Source of the DNA: Spongiivirga citrea
GTDB lineage: Bacteria; Bacteroidota; Bacteroidia; Flavobacteriales; Flavobacteriaceae
Length of the DNA stretch: 64,000 bases
NCBI RefSeq assembly: GCF_010671565.1
Contig: NZ_JAABOQ010000005.1
Location: forward strand, 434,001-498,000
Direction of reading: 5' to 3'
In this document: positions 52,920 to 60,800 of the stretch, piece after piece
Numbering within the stretch: position 1 is the stretch's first letter
How the letters are laid out: each line of letters starts with the position of its first letter
Translations under genes and position numbers: made by a program
The notes under the pieces: model-generated
The model's input: the letters and a program-made list of their open reading frames with translations, nothing else
Told to the model about the DNA's origin: nothing
Databases searched by the model: none

Positions 52920-54443
52920 ATGATACGAGTTATAATTTCCATTTGTTGTCTGCTTGTTTTATCTGGAGTTCAGGCACAAAAGGTTAATCTCAAAAAGTTA
53001 GATAAATACATTGAAAACGCTGTTGAGGAATGGGGTGTTCCTGGGCTTAGCGTTGCCATTGTGAAAGATGGTGAAATCGTTTTTGAAAAGGGATATGGAG
53101 TGAAGGAACTCGGGGAACCTGAGAAGAATGATGAACATACCTTGTATGCAATAGCAAGCAATACAAAGGCATTTACTAGTGCTATGGTGGCACAGTTAGT
53201 AGAGGAAGGAAAGCTAAAATGGGATGATCCCGTACAAAAGTATATTTCATATTTTGAAGTGTATGATCCGACAGTTTCAGGTATGGTGACCATTAGGGAT
53301 CTGCTGAGTCATCGAGTTGGTTTAGGCACTTTTTATGGTGATGTAACATGGTATCGAAGTGATTTCACTTCAGAGGAAATCATCAAAAACATTAAGCATG
53401 TTCGACAAACCTATCCATTTAGAAGTGGTTACGGCTATTCTAATTTAATGTTCATTACGGCTGGAAAAGTGATTGAAGAGGTTACGGGAAAAAGCTGGGA
53501 GGAAAATGTTCAAGAACGCTTATTAGACCGAGTTGGAATGACCAGAACAATTGCCAGTGTTGCAAAGCTAGATTCGAAAGGTAATTATGCCAATCCACAT
53601 AAATGGGATAATGGTAAGCACCGACCGACGCCCTGGGTTTCTTGGGATAATGTACAAGCAACTGGAGGGCTGCTGTCAAGTGTTCATGACATGGGACTTT
53701 GGATTGCGGCAAACCTAAATCATGGTGTGATTAAGAACGATACACTTTTTAGTAAAGCAAGTCGTAATCAAATGTGGAAGCCACATACCACAATGACAAG
53801 AAATCATGTTGGCAAGAATGATTTTGGAAATCGTTGGGCCGGATATGGCCTCGGTTGGTTTTTGGGAGATTACCAAGGTAAATATATGGTGCGCCATGGT
53901 GGCGGTTATGACGGGATGATATCGACAGTAAATCTATTGCCCGATCTTGATTTGGGAGTAGTGGTGCTTACTAATGGCGTGAAGGTTCCTACTAGTGCAA
54001 TTGCGTATTATGTTTTTGATCGGTATTTGGGTAGAGCTGAAAAAGATTGGTCTTCTTTCTTTAAAGTCGGGAGCGATAGATTTTATAACGGAGATACCAG
54101 AATAGCAGACCTAAAGGCAAAAAGAGTACCCGACACAGAAGCTTCATTTACCAAGAATGATATTTCGGGGACTTACATAGCAGACGGTTATGGGGAGATT
54201 AAAGTATCTGAGGAAAATGGGAAATTAGTACTTGATTTTACAAGATCACCAGATTTAAAAGCGACACTTTCTCATTGGCATTATGATACTTATCAAATAC
54301 ATTGGGAAAAAGATCAGCCATGGTTTTCGTTTGGTACTGTTCAATTTACGGCCGATAATAACCATAAAGTAAAAGGTATTGAGTTTGAAGTACCCAATGA
54401 CGATTTCTTTTTTGAGGAGTTGAATGCGGTTAAACAATATTAA
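52920..54443 (+). CDS. Exported serine hydrolase, beta-lactamase class C fold, with C-terminal DUF3471-like domain
   Basis: A 507-residue exported enzyme (signal ISICCLLVLSGVQAQ). The frame is open upstream to 52794, but that part overlaps the ClpP gene and the terminator, so ATG 52920 is preferred. Catalytic motifs are SNTK (Ser80, Lys83), YGYSN and HGGGYDG. The last 95 residues (ISGTYIADGYGEIKV, LKATLSHWHYDTYQ) form a DUF3471-like beta domain. It may be an esterase, peptidase or peptide-hydrolase; the substrate is unknown. It is similar in class to the serine hydrolase at 33857, without the same N-terminal domain. Confidence 0.88.
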   Translation: MIRVIISICCLLVLSGVQAQKVNLKKLDKYIENAVEEWGVPGLSVAIVKDGEIVFEKGYGVKELGEPEKNDEHTLYAIASNTKAFTSAMVAQLVEEGKLKWDDPVQKYISYFEVYDPTVSGMVTIRDLLSHRVGLGTFYGDVTWYRSDFTSEEIIKNIKHVRQTYPFRSGYGYSNLMFITAGKVIEEVTGKSWEENVQERLLDRVGMTRTIASVAKLDSKGNYANPHKWDNGKHRPTPWVSWDNVQATGGLLSSVHDMGLWIAANLNHGVIKNDTLFSKASRNQMWKPHTTMTRNHVGKNDFGNRWAGYGLGWFLGDYQGKYMVRHGGGYDGMISTVNLLPDLDLGVVVLTNGVKVPTSAIAYYVFDRYLGRAEKDWSSFFKVGSDRFYNGDTRIADLKAKRVPDTEASFTKNDISGTYIADGYGEIKVSEENGKLVLDFTRSPDLKATLSHWHYDTYQIHWEKDQPWFSFGTVQFTADNNHKVKGIEFEVPNDDFFFEELNAVKQY

Positions 54444-54445
54444 AA

Positions 54446-54472
54446 TGTCAGTCTGAGCGCAGTCGAAGACCA
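54446..54472. repeat. Half-element related to the 44.6-kb inverted repeat
   Basis: ATGTCAGTCTGAGCGCAGTC followed by GAAGACC resembles one arm of the 44637-44804 repeat (ATGTCAGKTCGAG). No matching inverted arm lies nearby. Confidence 0.4.
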
Positions 54473-54480
54473 CTTTCAGC

Positions 54481-54508
54481 AAAAAAAGGCCTCCATTTCT
54501 GGAGGCCT
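54481..54508 (-). terminator. Terminator for the cupredoxin-like gene
   Basis: An 8-base stem (AGGCCTCC at 54487-54494, GGAGGCCT at 54501-54508) followed by seven U when read on the minus strand. It lies 22 bases beyond the stop. Confidence 0.8.
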
Positions 54509-54529
54509 CGGCTTACCCATAGGTTCGAC

Positions 54530-54922
54530 TTACTTGACAATAAGAGTATTGTCTGTCGAGGTAGGGTTCAGGGGGCAAAAGTATACGTATTCTCCTTTTT
54601 CTAAGGAAACAACATTTGACTTTTGCGAGGTGCCTGTTGCAACCGCTTGGGTTACATAGGCTGTTTTAATATGATTTTCGGGTTTTGATATATCCTGCCC
54701 TTTTTTTACTAAAACAAAACCTACATTGTGTCCTACGGCATTGTTTGAGATCTCAAAAATGTAGGAACCAGGCGCTACAGTAATTTGTTTTTGAGTGAAC
54801 TCACCTTTTGTTTGTTCTAATGCAATGGTTTTAGTAGCAGCGTCTTTCATCATTTTCTCTTGAGCGTTTGTTGAAAATGCTACTGCGAATACTAATACGA
54901 ATACTGAGATTACTTTTTTCAT
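54530..54922 (-). CDS. Cupredoxin-like exported protein with an incomplete copper site
   Basis: A 130-residue protein with a signal peptide (VISVFVLVFAVAFSTNAQ) and the plastocyanin-like fold: strand IALEQTKGEFTQKQITVAPG, then NNAVGHNVGFVLV with the first copper ligand His, and GEYVYFCPLNPT with the ligand Cys. The usual downstream His and Met of the loop (CxxxHxxxxM) are absent (CPLNPTSTDNT). A type 1 copper site is therefore doubtful. It may bind another metal or none. The gene is alone with its own terminator. The AhpD-like gene is upstream on the same strand. Confidence 0.8.
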   Translation of the reverse strand: MKKVISVFVLVFAVAFSTNAQEKMMKDAATKTIALEQTKGEFTQKQITVAPGSYIFEISNNAVGHNVGFVLVKKGQDISKPENHIKTAYVTQAVATGTSQKSNVVSLEKGEYVYFCPLNPTSTDNTLIVK

Positions 54923-54983
54923 AATTTGAATTTTTGCTTCCGCTTAGACGGATACTTGTTTAATGTTAATTACTATTTATTGA

Positions 54984-55532
54984 TTAAATTTCTACTGTTT
55001 CTAAAGCCAATGCAGCTGGAAAATCTACTGGGACTTGAGTTGTTCGATGCAAGTAGTTTGAGATTGTTTTATCGCCTACAAGAACGATTGTATCTACCAA
55101 ATTCTCTTTAGTATATCCAGCTTTGAAGAAATTGTTAACTACAGTTTCATCAGTCTCACCTCTATTTTCAGTAATGTTCTTGGCCAATGCTGCTAGGGCA
55201 TTCAGCTTAGTGTCGAATGTTGCCGCACCAGATCTTATTTCTAGGATTTGTTCGTCATTGAATCCATTCATTTTTCCTATTGCAGTATGTGCGGCTAAAC
55301 AATATGCACAATTGTTAACTTGACTTACAGCAAGGTTGACTACTTCTTTTTCTTTAGCGCTTAGTGACGTCTTTGCTCCTGAAAGTGTTAGATAATTTCC
55401 TAGTGCATTTTCTGAATGCGCATAGGTTGCAAATAAATTAGGTACAAAACCAAGTTGGTTTTTAAGTTTGTCAAAAATAGCTTGATTGTTACTGCTAACT
55501 TCTTCTCTGTTTGGTACGTTAAATGTGCTCAT
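54984..55532 (-). CDS. AhpD/carboxymuconolactone decarboxylase-family protein
   Basis: A 182-residue all-helical protein. The redox-active pair is CxxC in VNNCAYCLAAHTAIGKMNG, followed by the conserved His. The N-terminal LKNQLGFVPNLFATYAHS and LSAKEKEVVNLAVSQ fit the peroxidase-related subgroup. It may reduce peroxides with a thiol partner. The upstream region carries a copy of a direct repeat that also precedes the M23 gene on the other strand. Confidence 0.9.
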   Translation of the reverse strand: MSTFNVPNREEVSSNNQAIFDKLKNQLGFVPNLFATYAHSENALGNYLTLSGAKTSLSAKEKEVVNLAVSQVNNCAYCLAAHTAIGKMNGFNDEQILEIRSGAATFDTKLNALAALAKNITENRGETDETVVNNFFKAGYTKENLVDTIVLVGDKTISNYLHRTTQVPVDFPAALALETVEI

Positions 55533-55630
55533 AATTTTAATTTTTATTTTCCGTTAATATGGAGGTTTGTGTGATTTATAAATTCTTATGCAAATGTCGG
55601 ATGTGCTTTCGTGCAATACGATGAACAATC

Positions 55631-55670
55631 TTCCTTAGTGCATGTCAATTTTTCCTAAATGATATTTTCT
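55631..55670. promoter_or_regulatory. Direct repeat, copy 1, upstream of the AhpD-like gene
   Basis: Its first 25 bases (55631-55655, including CCTTAGTGCATGTC and a T5CC run) are identical to 55908-55932, and the next 15 are similar. The 440-base intergenic region between the two divergent genes contains both copies, no gene and no terminator. Confidence 0.5.
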
Positions 55671-55907
55671 TTGGTGATAAATGGTTTTTCAGCATCACAA
55701 TAGAAATCATGATGACCTTTTTGTGAACAATGCGATTTTGGAGAAATCGTATTCAAAATTTTTCTATTTCCTCTTCTAAAGATGTCTATTAAATTAAATA
55801 TGGACTTGTTCATAATTTCCTTTTTTTGTTCAAATTGAAAAAATCAACTTGATGATTAATAACAGTGCAAAGATGCGTTTGAAATAGACCTTAGAGAATG
55901 GTTGTAT

Positions 55908-55947
55908 TTCCTTAGTGCATGTCAATTTTTCCCTAATGATACTTTTT
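55908..55947. promoter_or_regulatory. Direct repeat, copy 2, upstream of the M23 gene
   Basis: Same orientation as copy 1, 277 bases apart. It ends about 25 bases before the M23 start codon and therefore overlaps the likely promoter. It could be a regulator binding site or a duplicated promoter segment. Confidence 0.5.
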
Positions 55948-55972
55948 TATGAATTTGTATCTTTAAGATCGA

Positions 55973-56554
55973 ATGATTACACGCACTACAGAACGATTTT
56001 TAGTTTGGCTTTTTGGCTGGATGGGTCGACTCTTTAGAGACAGAAGAACCCGAAAGTATACTTTAGTACCGCTAGTTATAATAATTATAGGCTTTCTGCT
56101 TCCACAAAAAATGATTATTCCTGTAAAGGGGGCAACTACAGCCGATTGGGATGATAATTCGTTTTGGGCCTATCCATGGGGGAGTTCTATTACTCATAAG
56201 GGAGTTGATATTTTTAAGGAAAAAGGGACTGATGTTATAGCATCAACGCACGGAATTGTCATTTATACCTATGAAGGCGGAAAAGGAGGAAAGAGTGTAA
56301 TGGTTCTCGGTCCGAAATGGCGTTTTCATTATTATGCGCATCTAAACGAAATTGATGCTTTTCCCTTGCAACCAGTCAAGGCTGGCACCAAATTAGGGAC
56401 TGTCGGAAATACAGGGAATGCCATTAATACACCATCACATTTACATTATGCTATTATCACTCCATTTCCTTATTGGTGGTTACGGGATCCGGAAGCCATT
56501 CAAGGATATAGAAAAATGTTTTATTTAGATCCAGATACCTGGCTGCGTAAATGA
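55973..56554 (+). CDS. M23-family (LytM) metallopeptidase, membrane-anchored
   Basis: A 193-residue protein with a cytoplasmic basic N-terminus, one membrane helix (YTLVPLVIIIIGFLLP) and a periplasmic LytM domain. The zinc ligands are intact: His75 and Asp79 in HKGVDIF, and the HLH motif (His156, His158) in SHLHYAI. It probably cleaves peptidoglycan cross-bridges or regulates amidases. The gene is downstream of direct-repeat copy 2. The next gene starts 30 bases after its stop. Confidence 0.9.
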   Translation: MITRTTERFLVWLFGWMGRLFRDRRTRKYTLVPLVIIIIGFLLPQKMIIPVKGATTADWDDNSFWAYPWGSSITHKGVDIFKEKGTDVIASTHGIVIYTYEGGKGGKSVMVLGPKWRFHYYAHLNEIDAFPLQPVKAGTKLGTVGNTGNAINTPSHLHYAIITPFPYWWLRDPEAIQGYRKMFYLDPDTWLRK

Positions 56555-56584
56555 GGATTTTATCAATCAATTAAACAATAGAAA

Positions 56585-57043
56585 ATGAAAAGAATAACAG
56601 TTTTAGTAATTATCTTATTTGGTGTCAATTTTTCCAAGGCACAAACAACAACTGATCCTGATATCAAGGCAGTACAGCAATTAGTGCAAGATGTATTTGA
56701 TGATGTTTGGTCTGACTATAAAAAAGAAACACTTAATAAGTATCATACCAAAGATTTTATCATATTAGAACATGGCGAGGTGTGGACGAATGATACAATT
56801 GCCGACTGGTGTGTGCGTGCGGCCAAACGAGATCAAGGCGTTGAGCGAATTAATAGTTTTGATTTTTTTAAAACAGAAAAAACGGCCGATCGCATCTGGA
56901 TGGCATACCACAACTATGCGACATTTAAAGGTAGTCAAGGCGAATCTAAAATGCAGTGGTTAGAAAGTGTCATCGCAATAAAAACGGATAGTGGTTGGAA
57001 ATTGCAAATGATGCATTCTACAAGATTACCAAGAAAAAACTAG
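56585..57043 (+). CDS. Exported NTF2-like protein (DUF4440/SnoaL type)
   Basis: A 152-residue protein with a signal peptide (VLVIILFGVNFSKAQ) and a cone-shaped NTF2-like domain: VQDVFDDVWSDYKKETLNKYHTKDF, ILEHGEVWTND and ESVIAIKTDSGWKLQMMHSTR. The family binds or modifies small molecules in a pocket. No catalytic residue can be assigned. It may be in the same transcript as the M23 gene. Confidence 0.85.
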   Translation: MKRITVLVIILFGVNFSKAQTTTDPDIKAVQQLVQDVFDDVWSDYKKETLNKYHTKDFIILEHGEVWTNDTIADWCVRAAKRDQGVERINSFDFFKTEKTADRIWMAYHNYATFKGSQGESKMQWLESVIAIKTDSGWKLQMMHSTRLPRKN

Positions 57044-57123
57044 CGTAGTAAGATAAACGCAAGAACATTCTTTAAAAGAAGATTCTTGCATTTGTAGTAT
57101 CGAATAAAGATTGATAAGGCTCG

Positions 57124-57963
57124 CTATAATTCCGCTATTAGCTTTTTACTGAATCTGATGAAATCGTCGTTTTTTGCCTTCTCTGAAAGCTCAAGAGATC
57201 GTTTGGCAGCTGTAAGTGCTTCATTCTTTCTTCCCAGGTCTTTTAGAATTAATGCTTCTCTATACACCATAAAAAACTGGGCATTTTTACTTTTAGTAGC
57301 ATTTTGAATATACGTTAATGCCTTAGGTAATTCAATCTTATTTTCGTGTAAATACAGGGCCGCATTGAAATTTTCAAAAATGCTTGGGCCAGCCATTGCG
57401 TGATCTATGTTTTTAAGAACTTGAGCTTTTGTGTCTATTTGTATTGGAATTTGAATGCTGGTTCGATTCCAACTTATTTCCAAATCTGCACCATCCATCG
57501 TGACATTTTGAATTGCATATTCTAATGATTCTATTGGTGCATTTAGTTGTTGAATAGAAATATCTAAGATAGCAATTGGATCTTTTTCAACATAAGAAGA
57601 CCAATTGGTACTATCGTATTTGTAAATAAATACCTCCCAAGAAGTGCTACTAGGTTTAGTTAAAATCGTGTAATCACCTTTAGGCAAATTTGCCTCACCA
57701 AATGAAAGATCGCTGGTAAAACTAATTTTTGTTGCTGCATTCGCCCCGGTACGCCAAAACTTTCCATAGGGTACAATGCCATCTTTACCGAAAATCGTTC
57801 TTCCTTTTACCGCTGGACGCGAATAAGTAATTTCAATATCGGTCAAACCAACTGTTTGTTTTACCGTCGATCCGGGGCTTAGTGCAGGTGTTCTTAATTG
57901 TGCTTGTACAGAAAGTGATCCTATGAAAAGAGCAAGCACTAGTGCATATAGTTTTAATTTCAT
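57124..57963 (-). CDS. DUF2911-family exported protein
   Basis: A 279-residue protein with a signal peptide (LVLALFIGSLSVQAQ). Residues about 22-170 are the DUF2911 domain: ITYSRPAVKGRTIFG, IVPYGKFWRTGANAATKI and GDYTILTKPSSTSWEVFIYK. The last 90 residues are helical and resemble TPR units (AALYLHENKIELPKALTYI, EALILKDLGRKNEALTAAKRS). Function is unknown. Its start overlaps the stop of the AraC-type regulator by four bases (ATGA), so the two are translationally coupled. Confidence 0.88.
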   Translation of the reverse strand: MKLKLYALVLALFIGSLSVQAQLRTPALSPGSTVKQTVGLTDIEITYSRPAVKGRTIFGKDGIVPYGKFWRTGANAATKISFTSDLSFGEANLPKGDYTILTKPSSTSWEVFIYKYDSTNWSSYVEKDPIAILDISIQQLNAPIESLEYAIQNVTMDGADLEISWNRTSIQIPIQIDTKAQVLKNIDHAMAGPSIFENFNAALYLHENKIELPKALTYIQNATKSKNAQFFMVYREALILKDLGRKNEALTAAKRSLELSEKAKNDDFIRFSKKLIAEL

Positions 57964-59075
57964 GATGTTATATTTTGATTATTAAAATATTCTGAGGGCG
58001 AGACACCCATCAGTTTTTTAAATGATTTATTAAATGTGGTTTTTGAATTGAAACCTGCTTCTTGAGCAAGACCATAAAAAGTGAGATTTTGGGCTTTTTC
58101 TGTTCGGGCTAGTGCTACGAATTCCTTAATCCGATAATAGTTTACATATTCAAAAAAGTTCATGCCAATATTCTCGTTTAACAATCGTGCTAATTCAGGA
58201 TTACTGGTGCCGAGCATTTCGGCAAGTTCAGCCTTAAGCAGTTTGTTATTCAAATATGGTTTCTTCTCTTCCATTAGCTGATCGAGTTGTTTTTTCATTA
58301 AATCAAGATCCGTTGTTGAAAGTTTAGATTGAGCATATTTTTGGATAATTTCTAATTGTGTAATCCGGTAGACTTCAGGAGAAATCATACCATAATAGGT
58401 TATAAACAAGACTATAAACGCCATTGCCATCCAAATTGATGGCCGCGCATCACGTTCGATCATATCATAGCCAAATAAACTAATCATATATAAGGTGAGC
58501 CACACTAAAAAACCTAACCCCATAATAATATGAAGGTATTTGAAGAAATTAGTTTTTAAAGTATATGAAAGCTCGTTTTTGATTTGCTTTTTGAAATCGG
58601 TTAAGACTTTCAAGCTCATTCCCCAATAAGTTATATTAACTATTAAACCCAGCGCATGACAGGCCCAAACTACTCGTTTGAGTTCACCCGTTTGAATACG
58701 ATTTGTCACCACTGTATCACTAGCTAGGACAAAATAGATAAGTATAAAAGTCATATATCCTATACTCGGTATATAATGCAATAGATCTTGAGTGTTCAGT
58801 TTTCTGTTTTGTAAAGATGACCTAGTTAATAAATACAACGTAGTACCAAAAAGCATTGCTGCCCATTCCGATACAGAATTTAAGCGCCAGTTTCCTCCAA
58901 AAACTCCGGCGGCATATAATACCCTTCCACTCAACCCTAGGAATAATGCTATAACTAAAATAGCTAGAAATGCATTGATGTTTCGTCTATTCTTTTTTGA
59001 GAATAAGAAGACACCCAATAGCAAAAGGCATTGGAAAAATGCAAAATATACTAGTTGATTGAATAAGGTTTGCAT
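57960..59075 (-). CDS. AraC-family regulator with an N-terminal multi-helix membrane domain
   Basis: A 371-residue protein. Residues 1-235 have about seven hydrophobic helices (AFFQCLLLLGVFLF, AFLAILVIALFLGLSG, ILIYFVLAS, LIVNITYWGM, IIMGLGFLVWLTLYMISL and others). The C-terminal 110 residues carry the AraC helix-turn-helix (LLKAELAEMLGTSNPELARLL and FYGLAQEAGFNSKTTFNKSFKKLMGVSP). Membrane-bound AraC proteins of this layout are frequent in Bacteroidota and may sense the envelope or lipids. It is the first gene of a two-gene unit with DUF2911. Confidence 0.9.
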   Translation of the reverse strand: MQTLFNQLVYFAFFQCLLLLGVFLFSKKNRRNINAFLAILVIALFLGLSGRVLYAAGVFGGNWRLNSVSEWAAMLFGTTLYLLTRSSLQNRKLNTQDLLHYIPSIGYMTFILIYFVLASDTVVTNRIQTGELKRVVWACHALGLIVNITYWGMSLKVLTDFKKQIKNELSYTLKTNFFKYLHIIMGLGFLVWLTLYMISLFGYDMIERDARPSIWMAMAFIVLFITYYGMISPEVYRITQLEIIQKYAQSKLSTTDLDLMKKQLDQLMEEKKPYLNNKLLKAELAEMLGTSNPELARLLNENIGMNFFEYVNYYRIKEFVALARTEKAQNLTFYGLAQEAGFNSKTTFNKSFKKLMGVSPSEYFNNQNITS

Positions 59076-59100
59076 AGAATTGTTTAAACGGTCAAATTAG

Positions 59101-59799
59101 CTAATTCAAGACGAATTGATGGGTGTTTTTTATACTCTTTAACAACGATTTCTCAGTTTTTTTCTGGTATCTTTCAAATGCCTTTTGACTTTCCCATTGT
59201 GTAATGATGGTAACTGTAGGATCGTACTCATATCCTTCTGGGGTTTTTCCGTTTTGCAGAACTAAAATTAGTTTTCCGCCATAATTAGCGATGTTCGATT
59301 TTTGATTTTTTAGAAACTGCTTTTCCTTTTTGCTCTTGCTCCAATAGGAAGTCACAACATTATACTTATTACGATCTATTGTGAATGTTGTATTGGCGGG
59401 CATTTCGTGATATGCAAGCACAAAATATTTGAAAATTGCTTTACGCTGTTCATGAAAATCTGGAACAGCTGGAACAATAGCATCTAAAAAGGCTTCTCTT
59501 TTTTCAAGAGAGTTCCATTTACCAAATACAAAAGTATTGGCTTCGTTATTTCCCTTAGTGGTATTTTTAATTCTAAAACCAGGCATTGGTTGATAAGAAT
59601 ATTTTGAAGCTACAGGAAAGGCAGTCTTCTTGTATCTGTCAAATAAAGTGTTGATATCAGGGTTGTTTGATAGTAATAAAATATCAAGCACTTCTCCCTT
59701 TTTAAAACTTAGCGTATGTAGTTTGTTTTGGGCTGTAACCTGAAACATTGCCGCAAAAAGAAAAAGTAAGCCTACTGTAGTTCTTAAATTGATCTTCAT
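59101..59799 (-). CDS. Exported protein of unknown function with paired ferredoxin-like (ABM-type) domains
   Basis: A 232-residue protein with a signal peptide (TVGLLFLFAAMFQVTAQ). Two related segments (about 25-120 and 135-230) each have a strand-helix pattern ending in WNSLEKREAFLDAI and WESQKAFERYQKKTE, similar to dimeric alpha-beta barrel (DUF1330/ABM) proteins. Function unknown. It lies 25 bases upstream of the membrane AraC gene on the same strand and may be part of that unit, preceding it. Confidence 0.72.
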   Translation of the reverse strand: MKINLRTTVGLLFLFAAMFQVTAQNKLHTLSFKKGEVLDILLLSNNPDINTLFDRYKKTAFPVASKYSYQPMPGFRIKNTTKGNNEANTFVFGKWNSLEKREAFLDAIVPAVPDFHEQRKAIFKYFVLAYHEMPANTTFTIDRNKYNVVTSYWSKSKKEKQFLKNQKSNIANYGGKLILVLQNGKTPEGYEYDPTVTIITQWESQKAFERYQKKTEKSLLKSIKNTHQFVLN

Positions 59800-59952
59800 T
59801 ATTAAATATGATTTATTGATTATTGACTGCGAATGTATACCGGAGTCTTCATCCTATGAAGAAAATTAGTGGGAGATGGGTTCGCATACGGTATGTGTAC
59901 GTAGGGATACTGTATTTAATACCTAAACTGATGGTTTTATTAAATAAATTTG

Positions 59953-59970
59953 TGTAACCGAATGATTACA
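59953..59970. promoter_or_regulatory. ArsR-type operator, upstream copy
   Basis: TGTAAC-CGAATG-ATTACA, a 6-N6-6 palindrome with one mismatch, 43 bases upstream of the regulator start. Confidence 0.6.
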
Positions 59971-59978
59971 CATATATT

Positions 59979-59996
59979 TGTAACCGATTAGTTACA
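59979..59996. promoter_or_regulatory. ArsR-type operator, downstream copy overlapping the start codon
   Basis: TGTAAC-CGATTA-GTTACA, a perfect 6-N6-6 palindrome. Its last base is the A of the ATG at 59996. Centre to centre the two operators are 26 bases apart. They suggest autorepression by the winged-helix protein. Confidence 0.65.
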
Positions 59997-60322
59997 TGAT
60001 TATGAGAAGAGATGTTTTTCAGGCCATTGCCGATCCGGTTAGGAGAGATATCATTGAGTTGTTGAGTAAAGAGGATATGACTGTAAATGAGGTGGCAGAG
60101 AATTTTGAAATAAGTCGACCAGCTATTTCGAAGCACCTTAAGATCTTAAATGAATGTGAGGTGATTCATATTAAAAAGGATGGGCGGGCACGAATTTGTA
60201 CGATTGTGCCCAAGCAATTAATGACGGTGGCTGACTGGCTAGAGAAGTATAGAAAATTATGGGATAATAAACTGGATAATTTCGAGAATTATCTAGAAGA
60301 ACTTAAACGTAAAAATCAATAA
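59996..60322 (+). CDS. ArsR-family winged-helix repressor
   Basis: A 108-residue winged-helix repressor: VFQAIADPVRRDIIELLSKE, MTVNEVAENFEISRPAISKHLKILNE (recognition helix) and the wing VIHIKKDGRARICTIVP. No cysteine pair for metal binding is seen, so it belongs to the non-metal ArsR subgroup often paired with SRPBCC genes, as here (3 bases to the next start). Two operator palindromes overlap its promoter and start. A second in-frame ATG (60002) is an alternative start. Confidence 0.92.
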   Translation: MIMRRDVFQAIADPVRRDIIELLSKEDMTVNEVAENFEISRPAISKHLKILNECEVIHIKKDGRARICTIVPKQLMTVADWLEKYRKLWDNKLDNFENYLEELKRKNQ

Positions 60323-60325
60323 ATT

Positions 60326-60787
60326 ATGGATTATAAAAATGCACCTGCTAATTGTGTGCTAACAATTGAGAGAGCCTTTGATGCACCTCTAGATCTAGTT
60401 TGGGAAGCTTGGACGAAGCCGGAACATATAGCCAACTGGTGGTCACCTGGACCAATGACTATGGACATTAAAAAGTTTGATTTTGAAGTAGAAGGTGACT
60501 GGGAATATAGTATGATGATGGATAATGGAAATGAATTTATCGCCAAAGGTAGATATGTTGAAATCAGTCCTAAAAATCGAATCGTTACAACAGCAAGTTT
60601 TTTGCCTATGACCGATGGAGTGACTTTGGTTGCCGACTTTATGGAAGCGGGTGATAAAACTGAATTTACATTTAAAGTTGTTCACCCTACACCCGAATAT
60701 GCAAAGCAACAACTTGATATGGGCGCCATGAACGGTTGGGGCGGTGTATTTGAAGGTTTGAGTAAATACCTGACTCAAATCGCTTAA
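60326..60787 (+). CDS. SRPBCC/AHSA1-domain protein
   Basis: A 153-residue START-like helix-grip protein: LTIERAFDAPLDLVWEAWT, HIANWWSPGPMTMDIKKFD, GRYVEISPKNRIVTTASF and the final helix AMNGWGGVFEGLSKYL. The family binds hydrophobic ligands in a cavity. It is translated 3 bases after the ArsR-type repressor, which probably responds to the same ligand. Confidence 0.93.
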   Translation: MDYKNAPANCVLTIERAFDAPLDLVWEAWTKPEHIANWWSPGPMTMDIKKFDFEVEGDWEYSMMMDNGNEFIAKGRYVEISPKNRIVTTASFLPMTDGVTLVADFMEAGDKTEFTFKVVHPTPEYAKQQLDMGAMNGWGGVFEGLSKYLTQIA

Positions 60788-60800
60788 AACCAGTAACGAG

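Noticed and set aside
57059-57089. GCAAGAA/TTCTTGC inverted repeat after the NTF2-like gene as a terminator
   Set aside because: The arms are only 7 bases with a 17-base loop and no T-run follows; too weak to list.
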